Source of the DNA: Mycobacterium sp.
GTDB taxonomy: Bacteria; Actinomycetota; Actinomycetes; Mycobacteriales; Mycobacteriaceae
Assembly (NCBI GenBank): GCA_025965815.1
Contig: JAOPWF010000501.1
Location: 1-5,751 of the forward strand
Reading direction: 5' to 3'
Length of the DNA: 5,751 nt
The position numbers were made by a program, and so were the translations under genes. The notes below the pieces were generated by a model. The model was not told the origin of the DNA, ran no database searches, and worked only from the letters and a program-made list of their open reading frames with translations. Positions 1-5,104 of the stretch are shown piece after piece (positions within the stretch are counted from its first letter, which is position 1; every line of letters begins with the position of its first letter).

Positions 1-978
1 GTCGTCGAGGTGCTGCTTCCAGTTGAACGACGGCGAGCAGTTGTAGGACAGCATCTGGTCCGGGAACTCGGCCTTGACACCCTCGGCGAACTGCTTGGCG
101 ATCTCGAGGTCCGGCTTGCCGGTCTCCATCCAGATCAGGTCGGAGAACGGAGCGTAAGCCTTGGCGCGGGCGATGCACGGCTCGATGCCGTTCTTGACCC
201 GATAGAAGCCTTCCCTGGTCCGCTCACCGGTGATGAACGGCTGATCGCGCTCGTCGACATCGGAGGTGATCAGCGTGGCCGCCTCGGCATCGGTGCGGGC
301 GATCACGACGGTCGGGACGTCGGCGACGTCGGCCGCCAGGCGGGCCGAGGTCAGGGTGCGGATGTGCTGCTGGGTCGGGATGAGCACCTTGCCACCGAGG
401 TGGCCGCACTTCTTCTCCGAGGCCAGCTGGTCTTCCCAGTGCGAGCCCGCGACGCCTGCGGCGATCATTGCCTTCTGCAGCTCGAAGACGTTCAGCGCAC
501 CGCCGAAGCCTGCCTCGCCGTCGGCGACGATCGGCGCGAGCCAGTTCTCGACCGAGGTGTCGCCCTCGACCTTGGCGATCTGGTCGGCCCGCTGCAGCGC
601 GTTGTTGATGCGACGGACGACCTGCGGCACCGAGTTGGCCGGGTACAGGCTCTGGTCGGGGTAGGTGTGGCCGGACAGGTTCGCGTCACCGGCGACCTGC
701 CAACCGGACAGGTAGATGGCCTTCAGGCCGGCGCGGACCTGCTGAACGGCCATGTTGCCGGTCAGGGCGCCAAGCGCGTTGACCCATTCGAGGTCGTGCA
801 GCTGGTCCCACAGCACCTCGGCACCGCGGCGCGCCAGGGTGGCCTCCTCGACGACGCTGCCCTGCAGGGCCACGACATCTTCGGGGGTGTAGGTGCGAGT
901 GATGTCCTTCCAGCGGGGATTGGTATCCCAGTCGTGCTGGATCTGTTCCGGACTCTTCGGCGTGCCAACGGTGGACAT
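1..978 (-). CDS. icl: Isocitrate lyase, N-terminal 326 residues (3' end cut by window)
   Basis: Cleaves isocitrate to glyoxylate and succinate in the cytosol, the first step of the glyoxylate shunt. Mycobacterial Icl1 also acts as methylisocitrate lyase in propionyl-CoA disposal. Visible in the translation: SGW at residues 91-93 and D108 (substrate/metal pocket), D153 in IVADGEAG (Mg ligand), the catalytic loop KKCGHLGGK with C191, and NCSPSFNW at 313-320, whose N313, S315 and S317 bind substrate carboxylates. Numbering matches M. tuberculosis Icl1 without gaps; that protein has about 428 residues, so roughly 100 C-terminal residues lie outside the window. The start [12 protein letters not shown] is set by homology and a good Shine-Dalgarno. 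The gene follows the thioesterase-like gene in the same direction but after a 268-bp gap, so it probably has its own promoter. No disruption is seen. The identification is close to certain. Confidence 0.98.
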   Translation of the reverse strand, partial: MSTVGTPKSPEQIQHDWDTNPRWKDITRTYTPEDVVALQGSVVEEATLARRGAEVLWDQLHDLEWVNALGALTGNMAVQQVRAGLKAIYLSGWQVAGDANLSGHTYPDQSLYPANSVPQVVRRINNALQRADQIAKVEGDTSVENWLAPIVADGEAGFGGALNVFELQKAMIAAGVAGSHWEDQLASEKKCGHLGGKVLIPTQQHIRTLTSARLAADVADVPTVVIARTDAEAATLITSDVDERDQPFITGERTREGFYRVKNGIEPCIARAKAYAPFSDLIWMETGKPDLEIAKQFAEGVKAEFPDQMLSYNCSPSFNWKQHLDD

Positions 979-985
979 TGGGCTG

Positions 986-992
986 CTCCTCT
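986..992 (-). promoter_or_regulatory. Ribosome binding site of icl
   Basis: The minus strand reads AGAGGAG, with 7 bases between it and the ATG at 978-976. This is a near-consensus Shine-Dalgarno. It fixes the icl start and shows that the transcript has a 5' leader rather than being leaderless. Confidence 0.8.
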
Positions 993-1081
993 GTTCTGTT
1001 CGTCGCTGCGGCATTGCCGGTGTACCCGGCTTGCTAATGCCTAAACGGCTTCACTGATGTGCTAAGTCGAGAGTGGCACAG

Positions 1082-1109
1082 CCCATATGCGCAGGTCCAC
1101 CCGTTCCAA
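1082..1109 (-). promoter_or_regulatory. Tentative icl promoter
   Basis: On the minus strand TTGGAA (1109-1104) and TATGGG (1087-1082) are 16 bp apart, a weak SigA-like pair. It would give a leader of about 95 nt before the icl ATG and would place the RamB/PrpR-like sites at 1117-1157 just upstream of the -35 element. The -10 match is poor (TAT only), and other starts in the gap are possible. Confidence 0.25.
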
Positions 1110-1116
1110 TTGCCAA

Positions 1117-1157
1117 TTTTCGCAACGGGCGGACGTTAACTTGCAAAGCCTGCGAAG
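1117..1157. promoter_or_regulatory. Cluster of RamB/PrpR-like operator sites upstream of icl
   Basis: Three related elements lie within 41 bp: TTTTCGCAA (1117-1125), AACTTGCAAAG (1138-1148) and TGCGAAG (1151-1157). The middle one resembles the corynebacterial RamB motif (AACTTTGCAAA type) and matches 7 of 8 bases of the TTTGCAAA site reported for mycobacterial PrpR. The outer two are inverted copies of the TTCGCA/TGCGAA arms that form the palindrome in front of ramB. The second and third form an imperfect tandem repeat with a 9-bp period (TGCAAAGCC, then TGCGAAGGC). Site identity is by eye; binding is inferred. Confidence 0.5.
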
Positions 1158-1179
1158 GCAGCTACCAGCTTGACCGTTT

Positions 1180-1222
1180 CAGTAGCTACTCGTCAGTAAC
1201 TACAAACCTGCAGGTCAGTACC
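1180..1222. repeat. Short direct repeats and palindromes upstream of icl
   Basis: CAGTAGCTAC (1180-1189) recurs as CAGTAACTAC (1194-1203), 9 of 10 bases matching, and a shorter CAGTACC follows at 1216-1222. Two perfect 10-bp palindromes are interleaved: AGTAGCTACT (1181-1190) and ACCTGCAGGT (1206-1215). This arrangement suggests another protein-binding array, but I cannot name the protein. Confidence 0.45.
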
Positions 1223-1226
1223 GATG

Positions 1227-1236
1227 TTGCGAAAGT
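1227..1236. promoter_or_regulatory. Distal RamB-like site upstream of icl
   Basis: TTGCGAAAGT, another copy of the TTGCGAA(A/G) element shared by the icl and ramB control regions. It lies 10 bp past the stop codon of the thioesterase-like gene and about 70 bp from the main cluster. A single isolated half-site-like match, so weaker evidence than the cluster. Confidence 0.35.
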
Positions 1237-1246
1237 GACAGGCTTG

Positions 1247-2068
1247 CTAGAGGGCGAAGATCGAGGCGATGGCCTTGGTCTCGTCACCGACCGCATATGT
1301 GAGCGTTGTAACAGTGCGATCGGCCAGCTCAGGCCCGAAGTGTTCCGTCGAACCGGCCGGGTGCACGTGCGAAATGATCTCCAGCTTGTCGCCGAGAGCA
1401 ACCGGGGCGTCGTGCTCGATGGTGACCCGCAGCGGTTGTTTGAGGAGTTCGGGGGTGCTGGAGAGGTAGTCCTCGACCACGCTCCAGTAAACGGAGTTGT
1501 TCATGTGGTCGAACAGGTCGATGTCGGTGAAGCGAACCGGGTATTCGCGGATCTGCCATGCATCCTCGCGGCCGCTGGCCGTCAGATACGCCTTCCACCG
1601 CAGCCGGCCGACGTCGGTGGTCCGCCGCAGACCCTCGAGGAAGTCGTCGGAGATGCGCGACGGCATCTGGGTGTCCCGGTTGATGTTGATCCAGAACGCC
1701 TCGGATTCGATCAGGCCGCCCTTGCGCCCGTCGATGCGCACCCGCATTTCGCACCAGCGGTTCGACGTGCCGGAGCACCAGCGGCGCAACCGCAGCATGT
1801 CCTGGAATTCGATCGGTTTGATCAGGTCCACCATGGTGCGTCGGACGATCCACAGCGGGTGGGTGTCCTCGAAGCCCAGCTCGCGGAGATGATCCTGGCC
1901 GATGTCCTGGATATGCCGGGTGGCGGCATCGAGTCGCAGCCGGCCCTCGCGGTCGATATCGGCCACCCGCACCGGCCACTGGAGATCGAAGACGTCGGGA
2001 TGGGGGTCGGGAACCGGCATCATCTCTTTGGACAGTCCCGCGTTGTGCACGCGTGCGTCACTCGCCAT
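1247..2068 (-). CDS. Acyl-ACP thioesterase-like (FatA-type) double hotdog protein, Rv0466 ortholog
   Basis: 273 residues, matching Rv0466 of M. tuberculosis by eye. Two hotdog halves: residues about 25-140 (ADIDREGRLRLDAATRHIQDIG; WCSGTSNRWCEMRV; AFWININRDT) and about 170-272 (FTDIDLFDHMNNSVYWS; VTIEHDAPVALGDKLEI). Family members hydrolyse acyl-ACP or acyl-CoA thioesters in the cytosol. The motif D184-x-x-x-H188-x-N-N corresponds to the plant FatA/FatB active-site segment D-x-N-x-H-V-N-N, but the Asn position is F186, and the plant catalytic Cys position appears to be Val223. The reaction is therefore only predicted. Start: the ATG at 2068 has AGGGGAG 8 bases upstream. A GTG at 2050 would be nearer the annotated M. 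tuberculosis start, and an in-frame ATG at 2107 would add 13 unlike residues. Divergent from ramB, 122 bp away; upstream of icl on the same strand. Thioesterase family assignment is strong, substrate unknown. Confidence 0.9.
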   Translation of the reverse strand: MASDARVHNAGLSKEMMPVPDPHPDVFDLQWPVRVADIDREGRLRLDAATRHIQDIGQDHLRELGFEDTHPLWIVRRTMVDLIKPIEFQDMLRLRRWCSGTSNRWCEMRVRIDGRKGGLIESEAFWININRDTQMPSRISDDFLEGLRRTTDVGRLRWKAYLTASGREDAWQIREYPVRFTDIDLFDHMNNSVYWSVVEDYLSSTPELLKQPLRVTIEHDAPVALGDKLEIISHVHPAGSTEHFGPELADRTVTTLTYAVGDETKAIASIFAL

Positions 2069-2076
2069 CGGTCGTA

Positions 2077-2083
2077 CTCCCCT
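2077..2083 (-). promoter_or_regulatory. Ribosome binding site deciding the thioesterase-like start
   Basis: The minus strand reads AGGGGAG, 8 bases before the ATG at 2068-2066. It favours this ATG over the in-frame ATG at 2107 and the GTG at 2050. Confidence 0.7.
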
Positions 2084-2119
2084 GTCGTCCTGCCCCAGCG
2101 CGATCATGCCAAAGCGCTC

Positions 2120-2148
2120 CGGATACTGCCACCAGCGTCATCTGCCAA
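2120..2148 (-). promoter_or_regulatory. Predicted promoter of the thioesterase-like gene
   Basis: On the minus strand TTGGCA (2148-2143, 5 of 6 to TTGACA) and TATCCG (2125-2120) are separated by exactly 17 bp, a SigA-like arrangement. Transcription would start near 2113, giving a leader of about 45 nt that carries the AGGGGAG ribosome site. The -35 box begins 3 bp from the inverted repeat at 2152-2170, so a protein bound there would sit beside or on this promoter. Confidence 0.45.
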
Positions 2149-2151
2149 CAA

Positions 2152-2170
2152 TGCGAAGCTTCTCTTCGCA
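2152..2170. promoter_or_regulatory. Perfect 7-5-7 inverted repeat, probable RamB operator
   Basis: TGCGAAG (2152-2158), spacer CTTCT, CTTCGCA (2164-2170): a perfect 7-bp inverted repeat. It lies in the ramB/thioesterase divergent gap, centred about 30 bp before the ramB GTG. The TGCGAA arm recurs in the icl control region. RamB is known to bind its own promoter and that of icl in M. tuberculosis, so this is the natural candidate for autoregulation. With no T-run and close to a start codon, it is not a terminator. Confidence 0.6.
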
Positions 2171-2177
2171 GCGCGGG

Positions 2178-2183
2178 TAGCCT
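2178..2183 (+). promoter_or_regulatory. Predicted -10 box for leaderless ramB transcript
   Basis: TAGCCT fits the mycobacterial TANNNT -10 pattern and ends 7 bases before the ramB GTG at 2191, the usual -10 to start-site distance. Transcription would then begin at the G of the GTG, giving a leaderless mRNA. This fits the lack of a clear Shine-Dalgarno in front of ramB. The -35 region would fall inside the inverted repeat. Confidence 0.45.
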
Positions 2184-2190
2184 CAGTGAC

Positions 2191-3606
2191 GTGTCGAAAA
2201 CCTTCGTTGGCTCGCGTGTTCGCCAATTGCGGAGTGAACGCGGTTTCAGTCAGGCGGCCCTGGCGCAAATGCTGGAGATCTCGCCAAGTTACCTCAACCA
2301 GATCGAGCACGATGTACGCCCGCTGACGGTCGCGGTGCTGCTGCGGATCACCGAGGTGTTCGGGGTGGATGCCACCTTCTTCGCCTCGCAGGACGACACC
2401 CGGCTGGTCGCCGAGCTACGCGAAGTGACCATGGACCGCGATCTGGACATCGACGTCGAGCTGTCCGAGATCGCCGACATGGTCGGCGCCCATCCCTCGT
2501 TGGCGCGGGCCATGGTGAACCTGCACCGCCGCTACCGGATCACCACCATCCAGCTGGCCGCCGCCACCGAGGACCGGTTCTCCGACGGCAGCGGCAGCGG
2601 GGCGATCACGATGCCGCACGAGGAGGTGCGCGACTACTTCTACCAGCGGCAGAACTACCTGCACGAACTCGACACCGCCGCAGAGGATCTCACCGTCCGG
2701 ATGCGGATGCACCGCGGAGATCTGGCCGGCGAGCTGTCCGACCGGCTGAGCACGGTGCACGGCGTGCACATCGTCAAGCGGATCGATCTCGGCGACACGG
2801 TGCTGCACCGCTTCGATCCCAAATCCAAGACACTGGAGATCAGCAACCACCTGTCGTCGGGGCAGCAGGTGTTCAAGTTGGCGGCCGAACTGGCCTACCT
2901 GGAATTCGGTGACCTCATCGACGGCATGGTCGACGAGGGCAAGTTCACCAGCGACGAGTCACGGACCCTGGCCCGGCTCGGGCTGGCCAACTACTTCGCC
3001 GCCGCCGCCGTGCTGCCCTACCGGCAGTTCCACGACGTCGCCGAGAACTTCCGCTACGACGTCGAGCGACTCTCGGCGTTCTACTCGGTGAGCTACGAGA
3101 CGATCGGCCATCGGCTGTCTACCCTGCAGCGGCCCACCATGCGGGGTGTGCCGTTCTCGTTCGTCCGCGTCGACAAGGCCGGGAACATGTCGAAACGCCA
3201 GTCCGCCACGGGGTTTCACTTCTCCTCCAGCGGCGGCACCTGCCCGTTGTGGAACGTCTACGAGACGTTCGCCAACCCCGGCAAGATCCTGGTGCAGATC
3301 GCGCAAATGCCCGATGGCCGCAACTACATGTGGGTGGCGCGAACGGTCGAGCGGCGGGCATCGCGATATGGTCAACCCGGAAAGACCTTCGCGATCGGGC
3401 TGGGCTGCGAGGTTCGCCACGCGAACCGGCTGATCTACTCGGAAGGACTCGACTTGTCGTCAGACAACGCGACGCCGATCGGGGCGGGCTGCCGGGTGTG
3501 CGAGCGGGACAACTGCCCACAGCGCGCCTTCCCGGCACTCGGCCGGGCCCTTGACCTCGACGAGCACCGCAGCACGGTCTCCCCCTACCTGGTGCGACAA
3601 CCGTGA
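2191..3606 (+). CDS. ramB: RamB, XRE-family regulator of the glyoxylate cycle and acetate metabolism
   Basis: 471 residues, close to the roughly 474 of M. tuberculosis RamB (Rv0465c). RamB is a DNA-binding regulator controlling icl and its own gene. Domains: XRE/Cro helix-turn-helix at residues about 8-62 (helices around FSQAALAQML and SPSYLNQIEH); a linker; an IrrE/DUF955-like domain about 185-310; and a C-terminal DUF2083-type acyl-CoA-sensing domain about 312-455. The metalloprotease HExxH is lost: the position reads A232-E-L-A-Y236, so it should not be a peptidase. Five cysteines fall in the C-terminal domain (351, 406, 434, 437, 442), including C-R-V-C-x4-C. The paralog PrpR has been reported to hold an Fe-S cluster in this domain, so ligand and redox sensing are plausible. 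Start: GTG giving VSKTFVGSRVRQL by homology. The frame runs open upstream to 2053, but those 46 residues overlap the promoter region and look non-coding. Overlaps the next gene by 4 bp. Confidence 0.96.
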   Translation: MSKTFVGSRVRQLRSERGFSQAALAQMLEISPSYLNQIEHDVRPLTVAVLLRITEVFGVDATFFASQDDTRLVAELREVTMDRDLDIDVELSEIADMVGAHPSLARAMVNLHRRYRITTIQLAAATEDRFSDGSGSGAITMPHEEVRDYFYQRQNYLHELDTAAEDLTVRMRMHRGDLAGELSDRLSTVHGVHIVKRIDLGDTVLHRFDPKSKTLEISNHLSSGQQVFKLAAELAYLEFGDLIDGMVDEGKFTSDESRTLARLGLANYFAAAAVLPYRQFHDVAENFRYDVERLSAFYSVSYETIGHRLSTLQRPTMRGVPFSFVRVDKAGNMSKRQSATGFHFSSSGGTCPLWNVYETFANPGKILVQIAQMPDGRNYMWVARTVERRASRYGQPGKTFAIGLGCEVRHANRLIYSEGLDLSSDNATPIGAGCRVCERDNCPQRAFPALGRALDLDEHRSTVSPYLVRQP

Positions 3607-4145
3607 GTGAGCTCGCCCGCATCAAGCCGGGCGGATTCCGCGAGTTGGGTCCGATCGGCTGGGTGATAGCCAAACTCGCGGCCAAAGCGATCCGCGTCCC
3701 GCAGATGCATTTGATGACCACGCTGGGTCAGCACAAACTGTTGTTCCTGTCCTGGCTGCCCTTTTCGGGCGTGCTGCTGTACTGGGGCAAACTGCCGCGC
3801 AAGGACGCTGAGCTGGTGATCCTGCGGGTCGGCTACCTGCGCGACTGCGAGTACGAGCTGCAGCAGCACCGGCGGCTGGCCCGCAGCCGCGGTCTCGACG
3901 CGGACGTGCAGGCCAAGATCTTCGAGGGTCCCGACGCCGAAGGCCTCACCGACCGGCAGCGGGTGCTGATCACCGCGACCGACGAGTTCGTCGTCACCCG
4001 GTCCATGTCACCACAGACATGGGCAGCGCTGGCGAGCCACCTCGACAGGCCGCGGCTCATCGAGTTCTGCATGCTCGCAGGCCAGTACGACGCACTCGCG
4101 GCCACAATGAGCACGCTGAAGATCCCGCTGGACTTTGCGGATTAG
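3603..4145 (+). CDS. Carboxymuconolactone decarboxylase (AhpD-superfamily) protein, Rv0464c ortholog
   Basis: 180 residues. The core helical CMD segment is about 66-100, with ELVILRVGYLRDCEYELQQH and then RRLARSRGL; a further helical part is about 115-170. AhpD enzymes use C-x-H-C-x3-H. Here the same spacing reads C82-E-Y-E85-L-Q-Q-H89, so the first Cys and the His are kept but the second Cys is Glu. This makes AhpD-type disulfide chemistry unlikely and places the protein among the YE-x3-H CMD-like proteins of unknown reaction. No signal peptide is evident; L47-W61 is hydrophobic but probably buried. The start is GTG within GTGA, overlapping the ramB TGA, with no Shine-Dalgarno in the ramB tail, so translation is probably coupled to ramB. 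An ortholog sits in the same place in M. tuberculosis, so the pairing is conserved. Substrate unknown. Confidence 0.88.
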   Translation: MSELARIKPGGFRELGPIGWVIAKLAAKAIRVPQMHLMTTLGQHKLLFLSWLPFSGVLLYWGKLPRKDAELVILRVGYLRDCEYELQQHRRLARSRGLDADVQAKIFEGPDAEGLTDRQRVLITATDEFVVTRSMSPQTWAALASHLDRPRLIEFCMLAGQYDALAATMSTLKIPLDFAD

Positions 4146-4148
4146 ATT

Positions 4149-4173
4149 CCCGGGTCGCTTCGCTCTCCCCCGG
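4149..4173. terminator. Weak hairpin in the convergent gap, possible bidirectional terminator
   Basis: CCGGG (4150-4154) can pair with CCCGG (4169-4173) around a 14-nt loop in the 38-bp space between two convergent stop codons. There is no T-run on either side and the stem is only 5 bp. The position is right for termination but the structure is poor. The rest of the gap holds nothing else. Confidence 0.22.
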
Positions 4174-4183
4174 CCCGCCGGAC

Positions 4184-5086
4184 TTAGCCGAACGTGAACG
4201 TCGCGCCGGGCGACACGACGAAGCCCTGGGTGGCGCCGGCGATGGTGCCGTAACAGGCCACGCCACCGTCGGGCGTGGCCATGCACGTGCCGCCCATTTC
4301 GGTGACCCGGTGTTGGGCGGGCAACCGGCGGATCGGTCCCGGGTATGCCGGGGTGCTGTAGTGCGGGGTGTCCGTCTTACGCATGCCGACGTCGCCGGGC
4401 AGCTGAGCGAAGATCTCGTTCTGTCCGCCCGTCAGGCCGGGAAGCGGGCCGTCACAGCCGATCTCACCGCCGCTGTACATCGCGATCTTGCAGGTCAGCC
4501 CGTTACCGACGGTAAAGACCGGGAACAGGTTCTTGGCCCCGGAGCCGACGACATAGCTCTCGTCGCCGACGACGAAGTCGTTGGGATCGGGGACATTGTC
4601 GGGCAGACCCGCGGTGCGCGGCCCGAGACCGCTGCCCGCGGGCGACAGCACAAACCACTTCGCCGTCGGCGCAGCCTTGGTGCACATGGTCACCGCGCCG
4701 ACGTCGACCGCGCACTCGTAATCCTCGTAGACGATCTTGTGTCCGACGGGCAGTTCCCGCGGCTGTGCCCCACCGGGCATGCCGAATTGCGGGTTGGCCG
4801 TCTGACGATAGCCGCCCAGCGCTGTGTCCGGGGCCAACGCGATCTCGTTGGCACCCGGGGGCGCGGCGGGCAAGGCGCCGTCGCAACCGGCGATGTAGGT
4901 CGATGGTCGGAGCGCGCAGGAGAGTCCGTCCGGCGTGTGGAAGTACACGGCGCCATCATGCAGATAGTCCGGCACGGCGACCTCGGCGTAGCCGCTCAGG
5001 TTGGGCTGCTCGGGCGTGGCCTGCGCCAGGCCGACGGCCCCAGCCATCAAGGCAAGAACTGCCAGTACGACCGCCCAGACTCGCAT
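4184..5086 (-). CDS. Secreted protein of two tandem four-cysteine modules, function unknown
   Basis: 300 residues; I do not recognise it. Residues 1-23 form a Sec signal peptide: basic R2, hydrophobic VWAVVLAVLALMAGAVGLA, then AQA before T24. No lipobox Cys or later membrane segment is seen, so export to the cell wall or medium is likely. The mature part is a clear internal duplication with a 142-144 residue offset: residues about 47-150 and 189-296. Shared landmarks are GL(S/T)C, GCDG-x-LP, NEI, LP-x2-H, C-x9-C and FV(L/V)SP. Cysteines 57, 68, 125, 135 and 199, 211, 268, 278 have matching spacing (11/57/10 and 12/57/10), suggesting two disulfides per module. Start: the ATG lies 2 bp after the lpdC TGA, without a Shine-Dalgarno, so translation is probably coupled to lpdC. 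An upstream in-frame extension to 5200 would overlap lpdC and bury the signal peptide. M. tuberculosis has the unrelated small membrane gene Rv0463 at this place. Confidence 0.85.
   Translation of the reverse strand: MRVWAVVLAVLALMAGAVGLAQATPEQPNLSGYAEVAVPDYLHDGAVYFHTPDGLSCALRPSTYIAGCDGALPAAPPGANEIALAPDTALGGYRQTANPQFGMPGGAQPRELPVGHKIVYEDYECAVDVGAVTMCTKAAPTAKWFVLSPAGSGLGPRTAGLPDNVPDPNDFVVGDESYVVGSGAKNLFPVFTVGNGLTCKIAMYSGGEIGCDGPLPGLTGGQNEIFAQLPGDVGMRKTDTPHYSTPAYPGPIRRLPAQHRVTEMGGTCMATPDGGVACYGTIAGATQGFVVSPGATFTFG
4321..4948 (-). repeat. Internal duplication within the secreted protein gene
   Basis: The encoded protein repeats one module of about 105 residues: copy 1 roughly residues 47-150 and copy 2 roughly 189-296, joined by a Gly/Pro/Asp-rich linker (about 151-188). 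GCDGALP in copy 1 aligns with GCDGPLP in copy 2, and FVLSP with FVVSP. Intermediate residues are diverged, so the duplication is old and visible at protein level rather than DNA level. Coordinates cover copy 1 and most of copy 2 and are approximate. Confidence 0.75.
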
Positions 5087-5104
5087 GATCAGAAGTTGAT
5101 CATG
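5084..5104 (-). promoter_or_regulatory. Perfect 8-5-8 inverted repeat spanning the lpdC stop and next start
   Basis: On the minus strand CATGATCA, spacer ACTTC, TGATCATG. The 3' arm consists exactly of the lpdC stop TGA, two spacer bases TC, and the ATG of the secreted-protein gene. As RNA it would form an 8-bp stem with a 5-nt loop, hiding the start codon until a ribosome finishing lpdC opens it. This would give stop-start coupling in the absence of a Shine-Dalgarno. The stem is mostly A-U and has no T-run, so it is not a terminator. The 5' arm also encodes the conserved LpdC C-terminus HMINF, so part of the match is imposed by coding. Confidence 0.5.

Larger units (their letters stand above)
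979..1246 (-). promoter_or_regulatory. icl upstream control region
   Basis: A 268-bp gap between the stop of the thioesterase-like gene and the icl start, visibly less GC-rich than the genes. It contains no credible small gene; the frames crossing it on the plus strand are continuations of antisense frames. It holds the icl ribosome site, a tentative promoter, a cluster of TTGCGAA/TTGCAAA sites and a run of palindromes and direct repeats, listed separately. In M. tuberculosis the icl1 upstream region is bound by RamB and by its paralog PrpR, so dense operator content here is expected. No T-run terminator for the upstream gene is visible. Confidence 0.75.

Noticed and set aside
10..1044. 344-residue plus-strand open frame opposite icl
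   Set aside because: Antisense shadow of a clear isocitrate lyase. High GC creates long open frames; the product is low-complexity with no recognisable motif.
1058..1080. TGTGC-N13-GCACA inverted repeat as a CRP site in the icl leader
   Set aside because: CRP sites have TGTGA-N6-TCACA spacing; a 5-bp arm with a 13-bp spacer is easily chance.
2152..2170. Inverted repeat before ramB as a transcription terminator
   Set aside because: It lies upstream of both divergent start codons and has no T-run, so no transcript needs ending there.
2053..2190. N-terminal extension of RamB by 46 residues
   Set aside because: The extension covers the operator and promoter and overlaps the divergent gene; RamB homologs begin at the SKT-VGSRVRQLR segment, matching the GTG at 2191.
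1073..2326. 417-residue plus-strand open frame across the icl upstream region and the thioesterase-like gene
   Set aside because: It runs opposite a conserved gene, crosses regulatory DNA and enters ramB in another frame; composition is typical of an antisense shadow.
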